Source: an uncultured Bacillota bacterium (lineage in GTDB: Bacteria; Bacillota; Clostridia; Peptostreptococcales; Anaerovoracaceae). From it: a stretch of DNA of 64,000 nt. The stretch spans positions 124,001-188,000 of the forward strand of contig CAKMKG010000013.1 of NCBI GenBank assembly GCA_927441425.1, written 5' to 3'. Below, piece by piece: positions 26,880-35,862 of the stretch (its first letter is position 1; every line of letters starts with the position of its first letter). Below the pieces are notes generated by a model. That model had not been told where the DNA came from. It was given only the letters and a program-made list of their open reading frames with translations, and searched no databases. The position numbers and the translations under genes are program-made.

Positions 26880-27914
26880 CTAAAGTACGGATACTTCAAT
26901 GACAATACTCTCTTTATATTTGAGAATTTGAAATTTCAAATCACAGCGCTCAAGTACCTTTTCAAGAGAAGCTCGCACCAATTCGATTTTTAAATCAATC
27001 ACTGATGGTTCGCCGGCGGGGTTTTGTGAGTTTTTTACATCGGCATTCGGAGAAAGGAATGACAATGCAAAAGAAGGATCGCTTTGTATCTTTGCGTAGA
27101 GACCATGAAGGCGAAACTCGTCGAAGAAAACAATACAAATGATCTCAACAGCCGCCTCAAGCATAGACAGGTTCACACTGATCTTATTATTTGAAATACC
27201 GTCCTCCTTCTGAATCACCCCTTGAGGGAAAAGGCTCCGGATAGAGTCTGAAATACGATTGCGGATTTCTTTCGTTGCTACTTTTTTCTTTTTCGTGGTT
27301 ACCCTTTGGCTCAATAATTCAAATAATTCCTCCTGCAAGTCAAATACCTTTTGATATCGGGTTCGTTCTTCGGGATTGTACTTTCTTCCAAATCCTATGA
27401 TCTCTTTTCCGCAGATCCCTAACAGTTCTCTGCTTTGGTTTGCATCTTCCACCACTTCGTTTATTTTTTTCAGGATATTCTGATAAGACTTATTTTTTAC
27501 TTCGAGAGCAATCTTGTAATTTGTGTTCTCCTCTTGAAGAATGAAATAATCCAGGGATTTTCTAATCGCCTGAATTAATTCGTCAGCAGTCCACGGTTTT
27601 GTAATAAATTTAAAAATATCCACCTGATTGATGGTTGCCAAGATCTGTGGTAGTTGTGTGTAACCTGACAGCACAACTTTGACCGTCGTAGGGGATTCTT
27701 CTACGACAAGATTCAGAAGCTCTAGGCCATTCATCCCGGGCATTCGCATATCAGTGACGAGAAGGGCAATCGGATCCTTCCTTATGATTTCCAGCGCTTC
27801 CTCTCCTGAGGAGGCAAACTGACAGAAGAACTCTTCATCCATTAGGCTCCTGCGTAGCGAATTTAAAATATTTGGCTCATCGTCAACGAAAAGGACGCGA
27901 TAATTTTCGTACAT
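26880..27914 (-). CDS. Response regulator with a C-terminal region of unknown function
   Basis: 344 residues. The receiver domain (1-125) has phospho-acceptor Asp55 in LLVTDMRMPGMNGLEL and the expected KPWTADEL loop. This receiver type usually carries an HD-GYP output, but no HD-GYP motif is present here. Instead a helical stretch (about 130-210) leads to a 130-residue C-terminal region that I do not recognise. It is directly downstream (2 bp) of the hybrid kinase gene on the same strand, so the two should be a signalling pair. Confidence 0.82.
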   Translation of the reverse strand: MYENYRVLFVDDEPNILNSLRRSLMDEEFFCQFASSGEEALEIIRKDPIALLVTDMRMPGMNGLELLNLVVEESPTTVKVVLSGYTQLPQILATINQVDIFKFITKPWTADELIQAIRKSLDYFILQEENTNYKIALEVKNKSYQNILKKINEVVEDANQSRELLGICGKEIIGFGRKYNPEERTRYQKVFDLQEELFELLSQRVTTKKKKVATKEIRNRISDSIRSLFPQGVIQKEDGISNNKISVNLSMLEAAVEIICIVFFDEFRLHGLYAKIQSDPSFALSFLSPNADVKNSQNPAGEPSVIDLKIELVRASLEKVLERCDLKFQILKYKESIVIEVSVL

Positions 27915-27916
27915 GG

Positions 27917-29215
27917 TCAGCCCTCCCTTACAATTGGTGCCACCGGCAATTTCACGATAAATTCTGTTCCTTTGCCGATTTCAGTATTCATATCAATCGA
28001 TCCACCGTGTTTGTTTACGATGATATCATAGGAAATACTTAAACCCAGACCGGTACCTTGTCCAACCTCCTTGGTAGTAAAAAAAGGATCGAAGATTTTT
28101 AAACGATTTTCATCGGGTATCCCCGGACCATCATCAATAAAATGAACTGCGATAAATTCTTCGTTGTGTTCCGCTATGATCGTAATGCTGCCCAACTCAT
28201 TTCTCTGCTGTTCTTTAATTGCCTGGGCTGCATTGACCAGCAGATTGATGAAAACCTGCCCAATCTGCACCTTGTTGCAGAAGAGAATGATATCATCAGG
28301 GATATTCATTTTAATCTCAGCAACGTATTTGATCTCGTTGTTACTGATCAGGTTGACTTGATCCATGATGTCGATCAAGCTGTATGTATCTTTTTCATCA
28401 TCCTGAACCGATCTGGCAAATACGCGCAGCGATTGGATGATTGCCGTTACCCTTTGAACGCCGCTCTGAGAATCGTTGATCACTCCCTCCAGTTCATTGA
28501 GTACCACATCAATCTTTAACTTCTTATGTTGCGCAAGAACCTCTTTCGCTAGAGGATAAAAGGGAGACTCCTCCAGATCGACATTGCTGTAAATCTCGTG
28601 AATATAGTTCAGATACTCAAATAGCCGGGAAAAGTATTTCTGTAGAATTTCAAAATTGCTGCTGATAAAGCCCATTGGATTATTGATTTCATGAGCAATT
28701 CCGGCAACAAGGCTGCCGATTGCTGCCATTTTTTCCGATTGAATAAGATGGAACTGGGCATCGGTGAGTTTGGAATTAATTTCCATAAGATTGAAATTTT
28801 GCTGGCGCGTGATTTCGATCAGACGCTTGTAGTCGTTAGAACTCGTCTTAGATTGGATTGCAACCTTTAAACGGGCATGGAATTCCAGGATGTTAATCGG
28901 CTTGCTGATAAAGTCGGTAGCCCCGAGCTCATAGCACTTTTTATAGCTTTCCGGATCATTTAATGATGTAAACATAATGATTGGAATATCGTCATAGCAC
29001 TTTTCGGCGCGAAGACTTTCCAGCAGGTCAAATCCGGAAATTCCCGGCATAATAACATCCATGATGATGATATCAATGCTTTTATTCTCTACGATGTCCA
29101 TTACTTCATTGGGGTTGCTGCAAAGGAAAACTTCTGAAACGCTGGGCATCTCATTTAAATATTTATTGACCATAGATAAATAAAGCAAACTGTCGTCAAC
29201 GACAAGAATTTTCAT
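27917..29215 (-). CDS. Hybrid signalling protein: receiver domain then histidine kinase
   Basis: 432 residues in the order receiver (phospho-acceptor Asp53 in [13 protein letters not shown]), coiled coil, HisKA with His175 in [14 protein letters not shown], and HATPase (N-box [10 protein letters not shown]-boxes [11 protein letters not shown] and [10 protein letters not shown]). It is soluble, with no transmembrane segment. Placing the receiver before the kinase suggests that another kinase feeds into it. It is the first gene of a two-gene operon with the response regulator, and no target can be seen nearby. Confidence 0.88.
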   Translation of the reverse strand: MKILVVDDSLLYLSMVNKYLNEMPSVSEVFLCSNPNEVMDIVENKSIDIIIMDVIMPGISGFDLLESLRAEKCYDDIPIIMFTSLNDPESYKKCYELGATDFISKPINILEFHARLKVAIQSKTSSNDYKRLIEITRQQNFNLMEINSKLTDAQFHLIQSEKMAAIGSLVAGIAHEINNPMGFISSNFEILQKYFSRLFEYLNYIHEIYSNVDLEESPFYPLAKEVLAQHKKLKIDVVLNELEGVINDSQSGVQRVTAIIQSLRVFARSVQDDEKDTYSLIDIMDQVNLISNNEIKYVAEIKMNIPDDIILFCNKVQIGQVFINLLVNAAQAIKEQQRNELGSITIIAEHNEEFIAVHFIDDGPGIPDENRLKIFDPFFTTKEVGQGTGLGLSISYDIIVNKHGGSIDMNTEIGKGTEFIVKLPVAPIVREG

Positions 29216-29375
29216 CTAAGGGCTCCTCTCTTTTATATTGGGATCGTAGTTAAAATCAATTTGTTCTTTCCTTTCCTTTTATCGACAAAACTTCTTGATT
29301 CTTAATGAATTGTTTTTTTCACATTTACATGGTACGATAATTACGTTCAATGCAGGCATTGAGAGGGGATTGTGG

Positions 29376-30587
29376 ATGCGACAAAATTGGAAAAGAAATA
29401 TTGTATTATTTATTACGAGTCAGACCATCTCACTTTTTGGATCTTCCCTTGTGCAGTACGCAATTATGTGGTACATCACCTTGGAAACCCAATCCGGAAT
29501 CATGATGACACTATTTATTATTTGCGGCTTTCTCCCGGTCTTTTTCCTTTCTCCCTTTGCAGGAGTATGGGCAGACCGTTATAACCGAAAGCTGCTTATC
29601 GTATTGTCCGATACCGTGATTGCTACAGTCACCTTAGTTCTAGCGATTTTATTTATAATAGGCTACAAGGAGATGTGGCTACTTCTTACAATATCCGCAA
29701 TCCGAGGATTGGGACAGGCAGTTCAGATGCCCGCCGTCAGTGCGATGATACCGCAGATGGTTCCGGTAGATAAGCTGATGAAGGTCAATGGGATCAACAG
29801 TAGCATACAGTCTTTCATCATGCTGGCTTCCCCCATCGCAAGCGGAGCGCTGCTTTCTATGGCGAGCATTGAAATCATCTTTTTTATTGACTTGTCAACC
29901 GCTTTTGTCGCGGTTTTAACGCTGCTCTTATTTCTGCACATTCCGGTCCATGCAAAGGCTTTGGAGAAACAAAAGGTCAGTTACTATAACGATTTACGGG
30001 AAGGCTTTCGCTATATCGGAAACCATGGGTATGTTAAAAAGATCTTTATCTTTTGTGGTATTTTTTTTATTCTGGCAGCACCGATGGCATTCCTGACGCC
30101 ATTGCAGGTAGCTAGGAGCTTTGGCAGCGATGTTTGGCGTCTGACCATGATTGAAATTTCATTTTCCATAGGAATGATGGCAGGAGGCATTCTCATGGCC
30201 TCCTGGGGCGGATTCCGAAATAAGATTTATACGATGGTGTTGGCTTTTCTAATTATGGGAGTCGGGACAGTTGCATTGGGCAGCATTCCGATATTTTGGA
30301 TGTATACTGTTATCATGGGTATCGTCGGTCTTTCCATGCCAATGATGAATACGCCTTTTACCGTCCTGCTTCAGCAAAAAGTTGAAGAAGCGTTTCTTGG
30401 AAGGATATTTGGTGTTTTATCTATGATTTCAAGCTCCATGATGCCATTGGGTATGCTGGTGTTCGGTCCGTTATCCGATCTTGTTAAAATTGAATGGTTA
30501 CTGATCGGCACGGGGATTCTTATGGTGATCGAAACCATGTTTCTAATCACCAATAGAGCATTGATTGCGGTAGGAAAAGAATCCTGA
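29376..30587 (+). CDS. MFS transporter (probable drug/efflux type)
   Basis: A major facilitator superfamily protein with about 12 hydrophobic segments, 403 residues from the ATG at 29376, which follows GAGAGGGG by 6 bp. A longer frame from 29295 lacks a ribosome site and would add an unlikely N-terminus. Loop motifs between helices 2 and 3 (AGVWADRYNRKLLIVLSD) are those of MFS multidrug or macrolide exporters of the MefA/Bmr kind. The substrate is not known. It stands alone between the kinase operon and the small coiled-coil gene. Confidence 0.83.
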   Translation: MRQNWKRNIVLFITSQTISLFGSSLVQYAIMWYITLETQSGIMMTLFIICGFLPVFFLSPFAGVWADRYNRKLLIVLSDTVIATVTLVLAILFIIGYKEMWLLLTISAIRGLGQAVQMPAVSAMIPQMVPVDKLMKVNGINSSIQSFIMLASPIASGALLSMASIEIIFFIDLSTAFVAVLTLLLFLHIPVHAKALEKQKVSYYNDLREGFRYIGNHGYVKKIFIFCGIFFILAAPMAFLTPLQVARSFGSDVWRLTMIEISFSIGMMAGGILMASWGGFRNKIYTMVLAFLIMGVGTVALGSIPIFWMYTVIMGIVGLSMPMMNTPFTVLLQQKVEEAFLGRIFGVLSMISSSMMPLGMLVFGPLSDLVKIEWLLIGTGILMVIETMFLITNRALIAVGKES

Positions 30588-30660
30588 GGATGCCATTGTT
30601 TTGACGGTTGGAAGTGGCGCCAGCCGCTTTTTTATATTTTTTAATAAAGAAACATAATAT

Positions 30661-30690
30661 TTGCATTGATTTCATTTATTATGGTAAAAT
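30661..30690 (+). promoter_or_regulatory. Possible promoter for the small coiled-coil gene
   Basis: TTGCAT (30661-30666), an 18-bp spacer and TAAAAT (30685-30690) lie about 38 bp before the TTG start. The match is modest. Confidence 0.4.
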
Positions 30691-30727
30691 AAACGTGAAA
30701 ATACTTTTATACAGGGGAGGGATAGAT

Positions 30728-31060
30728 TTGAGTGTTATCCAAGAAATGATGGGATCTGCGAAGAATGCCGCCGGTGAGATGAAAGACCGGGCAGAATCGT
30801 TTAAGGATTTTGCTGAAGATAAGGCTGACGACTTTAAGGGGAAAGCGGAAGCAGGAATGGAAGGGTTAAAAAATCGAGCAGAAGCAGGAATGGAAGGCAT
30901 GAAGGACAAAGCAGAAGGCTGGAAAGACATGGCAGAGGGTAAGTCAGAACGGCTGATGGACCGAGCTGGGGAATGGAAAGACAAATTGGAAGACAGAGCA
31001 GAAGAGATGAAGGATTTACTCAAGGATAAAGCGGATGAGTTTAAGCATAAAATGAAATAG
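30728..31060 (+). CDS. Small coiled-coil protein with LEA-like 11-residue repeats
   Basis: 110 residues from the TTG at 30728, which follows GGGGAGGGATAGA. Except for the first 12 residues it is one long run of charged, heptad/undecad-like repeats such as MKDRAESFKDFAEDKADDFK and GMEGMKDKAEGWKDMAEG. It contains no cysteine, very few large hydrophobics and abundant Lys, Glu and Asp. This resembles late-embryogenesis-abundant (LEA_4-like) or apolipoprotein-like proteins, thought to protect membranes or proteins in dry or salty conditions. A longer frame starting at 30608 would add a hydrophobic leader but has no ribosome site. No exact family is recognised. Confidence 0.7.
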   Translation: MSVIQEMMGSAKNAAGEMKDRAESFKDFAEDKADDFKGKAEAGMEGLKNRAEAGMEGMKDKAEGWKDMAEGKSERLMDRAGEWKDKLEDRAEEMKDLLKDKADEFKHKMK

Positions 31061-31093
31061 AATAAGCCGCATCGATGGTAGTAAAGTACGCAC

Positions 31094-31146
31094 AAAACCT
31101 CCAAATTGATGCAAGAAAGTGTGCATGGAGTTTGGAGGTTTTTATT
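31094..31146 (+). terminator. Rho-independent terminator after the coiled-coil gene
   Basis: AAAACCTCCAAA pairs with TTTGGAGGTTTTT, with a secondary TGCA/TGCA pairing in the loop. The arms end in T-runs. The next gene's true start lies after it, at 31182. Confidence 0.8.
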
Positions 31147-31181
31147 ATGAAACAAAGCAATTTTACCGGAGGATAACGACT

Positions 31182-33344
31182 TTGCTAAATGAGGACATGA
31201 AGAAGAGCTATAAAGATCTTGTTGAAGCACATGATTTTGCTCATACAGGTAATTGGGAAATGGATATGATACAGATTCAGAAAAGGTTTCAAGTGCTGGT
31301 ACAGCAATCCAGCGATGTATTTGAGATCATTTCTCCCGACTTTACGATTCAGTATATCAGTCCTGCTGTAGAAAAGATCATCGGATATACGCCGGAGGAG
31401 CGAATCGGTAAAAATGCGTTGGAGTTCCTTGAAATGGAACAGAAACAGGAATTTATTAAAATGGTGGATTACGTTCTGGAGTGTCCGGAGGAACGGATGC
31501 AGGGCGACCTTGCTTTGAAGGATCAGAACGGCAAGGTGAGTTATCTTACATATACTATATCAAACCAGCTGCAGGAGCCTTCGATTCGGGGGATCGTAAT
31601 CAATTGGCGTGATATAACAGACCGCATCGAAAATCAAAAGCAAATTGAATATATTGCTACCCATGACGAACTGACCAAGCTCCCCAATAGAGTTGCTCTC
31701 AAGAAGAAAATATGTCAACTGTGCGAGGAGAATGCGGATCTGAACTATAATTTTGCGTTGATCATGCTTGATATCGATGGCTTCCGTTACATAAACGATG
31801 CCTTGGGGTATCAGCTGGGAGATCAGCTGATTATTCAGGTCAAAAGCCGTTTACAAGGGTTTTTGGGTGAGAATGAATTTTTATGCCGATATACCGGTGA
31901 CCAGTTTGCCATCATTATTCAAAATATGAATCAATCTTGGGAGTACGAGCAGGTCGTAAAGAAGATTGCAATGCTTTTCAAAGATGCTTACAAAGTGGAT
32001 CTTTATGAGCTGGATATGACGGTGAGCCTAGGAATCAGCATGTATCCGCATGATGAAAGAGACCCCGATCTGTTGATCAATTACGCTAACATCTCTCTGC
32101 TTCGTTCCAAGCATGAGGGAAAGAATCGTTATAAGTTCTATTCCTCGGAAATCGGGATTCAAATCTATAAACAGGTGGTGCTTCGTAACGACCTTCTAAA
32201 AGCCATAGAAAGGAAACAGTTTCAGGTTTATTATCAGGCGCAGGTCGAACTGGAATCCAGTGATATTCTGGCTGCGGAAGCGCTGATCCGCTGGGATCAT
32301 CCTGAATGGGGAATGGTGTCGCCCAACGAGTTTATATCCTTGGCGGAGGAAACCGGTTTTATTATCAATCTCGGAAACTGGATGCTCAATGAGGTTTGTA
32401 AAACCTATAAAAGCTGGATGGAGCAGGGCATGGCTCCGATCAAGGTTTCGGTGAACTATTCCAGTATCCAATTCTTTGAAAAAAATTTCGTAGATAACAT
32501 TATTACGATTATTAATCAATATGAACTGAACCCTCATTTTTTGATCATGGAAATAACGGAAAGTGTCTTTATGAAAAACCCCGAAAAGGCAATTGTTGAT
32601 ATCAAGAGGTTGCAGTATCAAGGAATTCAGGTGGCGCTGGACGATTTTGGAACAGGATTTTCATCCCTGTCCTATTTAAATTCCTTTAATATTGACATTC
32701 TGAAGATCGACCGTTCCTTTATTAAAAATGTCATGATGGATGACGCCAGCACGATCATTACTCGATCCGTCATCGATTTGGCACAGGAGCTCAGGATAAA
32801 ACTGGTCGCTGAGGGAATCGAAAACCAGGAACAGCTGAAGTACCTGAAGGGTGCGAACTGCTATAGCGGACAGGGTTACCTATACAACAAGCCAATGCCA
32901 TCCGATGAATTTGTGCAGCTGCTGGCAAAAAAGAAATGTCTGCCGACACAATTGTTGAACGAGAAGAAGACGGGGAAAGAGCATCGGAAATATCTCAGAA
33001 TCAAACTTCCGAAGCTCCTCGAAGCAGACATGTCTATCCGAAAGAGACCCGAGCAAAATTTCAACGTGGGCAGCGTAAAGGTAGAAGTGAAAAATATCAG
33101 TTCGGAAGGACTATGCTTCGCGGCAGGAGTCAGGCTTCCGGTAAACAATGAGCTGCAGCTGGAATTCCTGATCCCCACAAAGGACGGTAAGGAAGCAAAG
33201 ATTTGCGGATATCCCGTCTGGGCGCAGGAAACAGAGAATAGCTGGTATGAATACGGTGTGGAATTTGATCACAGTCCGTCCGAAAAGATCGATCTGACCA
33301 TGGAACTCTACTCTCTGTGCAAGGAGATGTACAACTACAATTAG
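31182..33344 (+). CDS. Cyclic-di-GMP protein: PAS, degenerate GGDEF, EAL, PilZ
   Basis: About 720 residues from TTG at 31182, 9 bp after GGAGG. Upstream in-frame codons run into the terminator and are excluded. The order is PAS (about 30-150), GGDEF (about 160-330) with the degenerate active site YTGDQF in place of GG(D/E)EF, and EAL (about 345-590) with the full catalytic set: EALIRW (Glu366), NYSSIQF, EITES, DDFGTGFSSL and LKIDRSFI. A C-terminal PilZ domain follows, with HRKYLRI and NISSEGLCF. It is probably a cyclic-di-GMP phosphodiesterase whose GGDEF half is regulatory and whose PilZ half senses product or substrate. No membrane segment is seen. Confidence 0.9.
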   Translation: MLNEDMKKSYKDLVEAHDFAHTGNWEMDMIQIQKRFQVLVQQSSDVFEIISPDFTIQYISPAVEKIIGYTPEERIGKNALEFLEMEQKQEFIKMVDYVLECPEERMQGDLALKDQNGKVSYLTYTISNQLQEPSIRGIVINWRDITDRIENQKQIEYIATHDELTKLPNRVALKKKICQLCEENADLNYNFALIMLDIDGFRYINDALGYQLGDQLIIQVKSRLQGFLGENEFLCRYTGDQFAIIIQNMNQSWEYEQVVKKIAMLFKDAYKVDLYELDMTVSLGISMYPHDERDPDLLINYANISLLRSKHEGKNRYKFYSSEIGIQIYKQVVLRNDLLKAIERKQFQVYYQAQVELESSDILAAEALIRWDHPEWGMVSPNEFISLAEETGFIINLGNWMLNEVCKTYKSWMEQGMAPIKVSVNYSSIQFFEKNFVDNIITIINQYELNPHFLIMEITESVFMKNPEKAIVDIKRLQYQGIQVALDDFGTGFSSLSYLNSFNIDILKIDRSFIKNVMMDDASTIITRSVIDLAQELRIKLVAEGIENQEQLKYLKGANCYSGQGYLYNKPMPSDEFVQLLAKKKCLPTQLLNEKKTGKEHRKYLRIKLPKLLEADMSIRKRPEQNFNVGSVKVEVKNISSEGLCFAAGVRLPVNNELQLEFLIPTKDGKEAKICGYPVWAQETENSWYEYGVEFDHSPSEKIDLTMELYSLCKEMYNYN

Positions 33345-33415
33345 GGATACTGAGTTTCGAGGAGAAAACCCTCTTAATTGGTGGTTAACAACAAAAAAAA
33401 CAAAGAAACTTTATA

Positions 33416-33444
33416 TTGACAAACAGTTTTATTTCTACTATACT
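33416..33444 (+). promoter_or_regulatory. Promoter of the T-box / vor operon
   Basis: A perfect TTGACA (33416-33421), a 17-bp spacer and TATACT (33439-33444) are placed so that transcription begins just before the T-box leader at about 33452. Confidence 0.8.
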
Positions 33445-33454
33445 AAGCTCAATA

Positions 33455-33703
33455 TAATTGACAAAGACCATGATGGAGAGAGTAAGTATTTTTCAAACGT
33501 CACAGCGATTCGGGGATGGTGGGAGCTCGATGCCAGTAGAAGAATATCCGAAAATCACTCCTGAGTTGCAGGCCGAAATGACAATTAAAGTAGGTTTTGA
33601 CGGTTTTCCCCCGTTATCAGGAACGCGTATGGTGGTATGCAGTGTTAGGTGGTATAACGACAGCTTTAAGCTTTCGTCCTTTGCAGGATGGAAGCTTTTT
33701 TTA
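33455..33703 (+). ncRNA. T-box riboswitch leader, specifier ATC (isoleucine)
   Basis: The leader has the parts of a T-box in order: GGAGAGAGTAAG at the base of Stem I, a GATGGTGGGAGC-type apical region, CGAAAATCACTCCTGAG with the specifier ATC at 33554-33556, AGTAGG and CCCCCGTTA conserved elements, and the acceptor-binding AGGTGGT (TGGT at 33650-33653). Aligned to the glyQS leader, CGAAA-GGC-A corresponds to CGAAA-ATC-A, so the specifier is read as isoleucine. TGGT would pair with an ACCA end, consistent with tRNA-Ile. A terminator follows. Uncharged tRNA-Ile should raise expression of the downstream oxidoreductase. A 134-residue open frame across it is not a gene. Confidence 0.85.
33668..33703 (+). 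terminator. T-box terminator
   Basis: AAGCTTTCGTCC pairs over 12 bp with GGATGGAAGCTT and is followed by seven T. Its 5' arm carries the TTCGTCC segment typical of T-boxes, which can instead pair with the TGG region in the antiterminator. Confidence 0.85.
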
Positions 33704-33782
33704 TTTCAACACTTTGACTGTTTCAGATATACGAATGGAACGGAAATAATGAAACCGGTGATTTCCAAAAAGGAGGTAAAAA

Positions 33783-34361
33783 ATGATGAAAGATATGGTA
33801 GAGGTTCGTTGGCATGGCCGTGGGGGTCAGGGTGCCAAGACTGCATGTCTGCTCCTGGCTGATGTAGCATTCAGCGCGGGCAAGCATGTGCAGGGATTCC
33901 CGGAATACGGTCCGGAAAGGATGGGAGCTCCTATCACTGCCTATAACAGAATCAGCAGTGACCGCTGCTCGGTGCATTCCAATATCTACAACCCGGATTA
34001 TGTCGTCGTTGTTGATGAAACTTTGCTTACTTCGGTAGATGTAACAAAGGGATTAAAGGACAACGGTGCAATCATTATTAACAGCGAAAAAACTCCCGAG
34101 GAACTGAGGCCCTTGCTCAGAGGCTATCGAGGCGGGGTTTATACCATCGATGCCAGAAGAATTTCCGAAGAAACGATGGGAAGAAATTTTCCGAATACGC
34201 CAATGCTCGCCGCTACGGTTAAGGTCAGCAAGATTGTGGATCGAGAGCTTTTTATCAAGGATATGGAGCACTCTTTCCATCATAAGTTTGCATCGAGTCC
34301 CCATGTGGTGGAAGGAAATATGAATGCGATCAAAAAATCACTTGAGGAGGTTTGTGGCTAA
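33783..34361 (+). CDS. vorC: 2-oxoacid:ferredoxin oxidoreductase, gamma subunit
   Basis: 192 residues of the gamma (POR/VOR/KOR accessory) family, with VEVRWHGRGGQGAKTACLLL and AFSAGKHVQGFPEYGPERMGAPI near the start. It is part of a four-gene set (gamma, delta, alpha, beta) for thiamine-diphosphate-dependent oxidation of a 2-oxoacid to acyl-CoA, CO2 and reduced ferredoxin, or the reverse. AAAGGAGG precedes the ATG. An isoleucine T-box lies upstream, so a branched-chain keto acid (VOR) role is favoured over pyruvate. The symbol is provisional, as these families cannot be separated reliably by eye. Confidence 0.85.
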   Translation: MMKDMVEVRWHGRGGQGAKTACLLLADVAFSAGKHVQGFPEYGPERMGAPITAYNRISSDRCSVHSNIYNPDYVVVVDETLLTSVDVTKGLKDNGAIIINSEKTPEELRPLLRGYRGGVYTIDARRISEETMGRNFPNTPMLAATVKVSKIVDRELFIKDMEHSFHHKFASSPHVVEGNMNAIKKSLEEVCG

Positions 34362-34666
34362 TGATAAAAAAAGCAAGTGAAATCAATGAATCAACGCCAT
34401 GGCAGGAAATGACCATCGGCGGAGAAATTTATGAAGGGGGCACGTCAGCTCTCGTCAATACAGGGGACTGGAGAACCATGATTCCGGTCTTTCATGAAGA
34501 AACGTGCAAACATTGCATGTTTTGTGTACCGTTTTGCCCAGACAGCTCAATTCCTGTCAAGGAGGGAAAACGTCTGGATTTTGACTTTATGCATTGCAAG
34601 GGCTGCGGCATTTGCGTCAAGGTCTGCCCCTTCAAGGCGATCTCCTTAGAAAAGGAGGGAGCATGA
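34361..34666 (+). CDS. vorD: 2-oxoacid:ferredoxin oxidoreductase, delta subunit (ferredoxin-like)
   Basis: 101 residues with two 4Fe-4S binding motifs, CKHCMFCVPFCPDSS and CKGCGICVKVCPFKA, the bacterial two-cluster ferredoxin pattern. It takes electrons from the catalytic subunits and passes them on. The ATG at 34361 overlaps the preceding stop (TAATG) and lies 10 bp after GAGGAGG; a TTG at 34352 is less likely. Confidence 0.9.
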   Translation: MIKKASEINESTPWQEMTIGGEIYEGGTSALVNTGDWRTMIPVFHEETCKHCMFCVPFCPDSSIPVKEGKRLDFDFMHCKGCGICVKVCPFKAISLEKEGA

Positions 34667-35862
34667 TGGGAATTCGAAGCAAGCTTTCCGGCAATGAAGC
34701 GATTGCCTATGCAATGAAACAGATCAATCCCGATGTAATGGGAGCCTTCCCCATCACTCCGTCCACTGAAATTCCTCAGTATTTTGCATCCTATGTTGCC
34801 AACGGAGAGGTTGATACGGAGTTTGTTGCAGTTGAATCAGAGCACAGTGCTATGTCTACCTGCTTTGCGGCCCAGGCTGCTGGAGGGAGAGCGATAACCG
34901 CCACCTCATCCGCCGGTATGGCGCTGATGTGGGAGATGCTGTATGTTACCTCCTCAGCCAGACTGCCGGTTACCATGGCACTTGTGAATCGTGCACTGAC
35001 CGGACCGATCAATATCAATTGCGATCATTCCGACTCTATGGGCGCGAGAGACAGTGGCTGGATCCAGATTTATTCCGAGACCAATCAGGAAGCCTATGAT
35101 AATTTTATCCAGGCAATGCCCATCGGCGAGAATCAAGCGGTTCGACTGCCGGTGATGGTGTGTCAGGATGGCTTTATCACCAGCCACGCTGTGGAGAATA
35201 TGGAACTGCTGGAGGATGCAGCAGTGAAGGGGTTTGTGGGAGAGTATACTCCCGAGCACTATCTGTTGAAAAAAGAGAATCCTTTGGCTGTCGGCCCCTA
35301 CGATATCTCAAATTACTATATGGAACATAAAAAACAGCAGGCAGAAGCCATGAAGAATGCGAAAGCTGTAATCCTTTCCGTTGCAAAAAAGTTCGAAGAC
35401 CTCTCCGGCAGAAGCTATGGCTTGTTCGAAGCATATGAAATGGAAGATGCGGAGGTTGCTCTGGTCATTATAGGATCCAGTGCTGGAACCGCAAAGGAAA
35501 CGGTACGTCAGTTGCGCTGTGAAGGGAAAAAAGTCGGATTAATCAAGGTTCGCGTATTCCGTCCATTTCCTATGGAGGAGCTGGCAGAAGCCATGTCCGG
35601 AGTCAGAGTCGTTGCGGTGATGGATAAAGCAGAGAGCTTTTCCGCCTGCGGAGGCCCGCTTTTTGCAGAGGTACGATCCGCGCTGTATGATCTGCAAGAT
35701 CGACCTAAGGCAATCAATTACGTATACGGACTTGGCGGAAGAGATATTTGTGTAGAAGACTTTGCAATGATTTACGGGAAGCTTTTTGAGATTGCCGAAA
35801 CAGGAGACCAGGGTGAAGTGTATCGTCATATCGGGCAGAGAGAACTGGGAGGTGACAGGTAA
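34663..35862 (+). CDS. vorA: 2-oxoacid:ferredoxin oxidoreductase, alpha subunit
   Basis: About 400 residues: MGIRSKLSGNEAIAYAMKQI, then AFPITPSTEIPQYFA (pyrimidine-side thiamine pocket of the family) and AVESEHSAMSTCFAAQAAGG. The start ATG overlaps the delta stop codon (ATGA) after AAAGGAGG; a longer frame from 34594 would lie inside the delta gene in another frame. The C-terminal half (from about 255) is the domain II/III core with LFEAYEMEDAEVALVIIGSS. Pyruvate and branched-chain enzymes are very alike here. Confidence 0.88.
   Translation: MMGIRSKLSGNEAIAYAMKQINPDVMGAFPITPSTEIPQYFASYVANGEVDTEFVAVESEHSAMSTCFAAQAAGGRAITATSSAGMALMWEMLYVTSSARLPVTMALVNRALTGPININCDHSDSMGARDSGWIQIYSETNQEAYDNFIQAMPIGENQAVRLPVMVCQDGFITSHAVENMELLEDAAVKGFVGEYTPEHYLLKKENPLAVGPYDISNYYMEHKKQQAEAMKNAKAVILSVAKKFEDLSGRSYGLFEAYEMEDAEVALVIIGSSAGTAKETVRQLRCEGKKVGLIKVRVFRPFPMEELAEAMSGVRVVAVMDKAESFSACGGPLFAEVRSALYDLQDRPKAINYVYGLGGRDICVEDFAMIYGKLFEIAETGDQGEVYRHIGQRELGGDR

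Noticed and set aside
33458..33862. 134-codon open frame upstream of the vor operon
   Set aside because: It coincides exactly with the T-box leader and its terminator, so it is structured RNA rather than protein.
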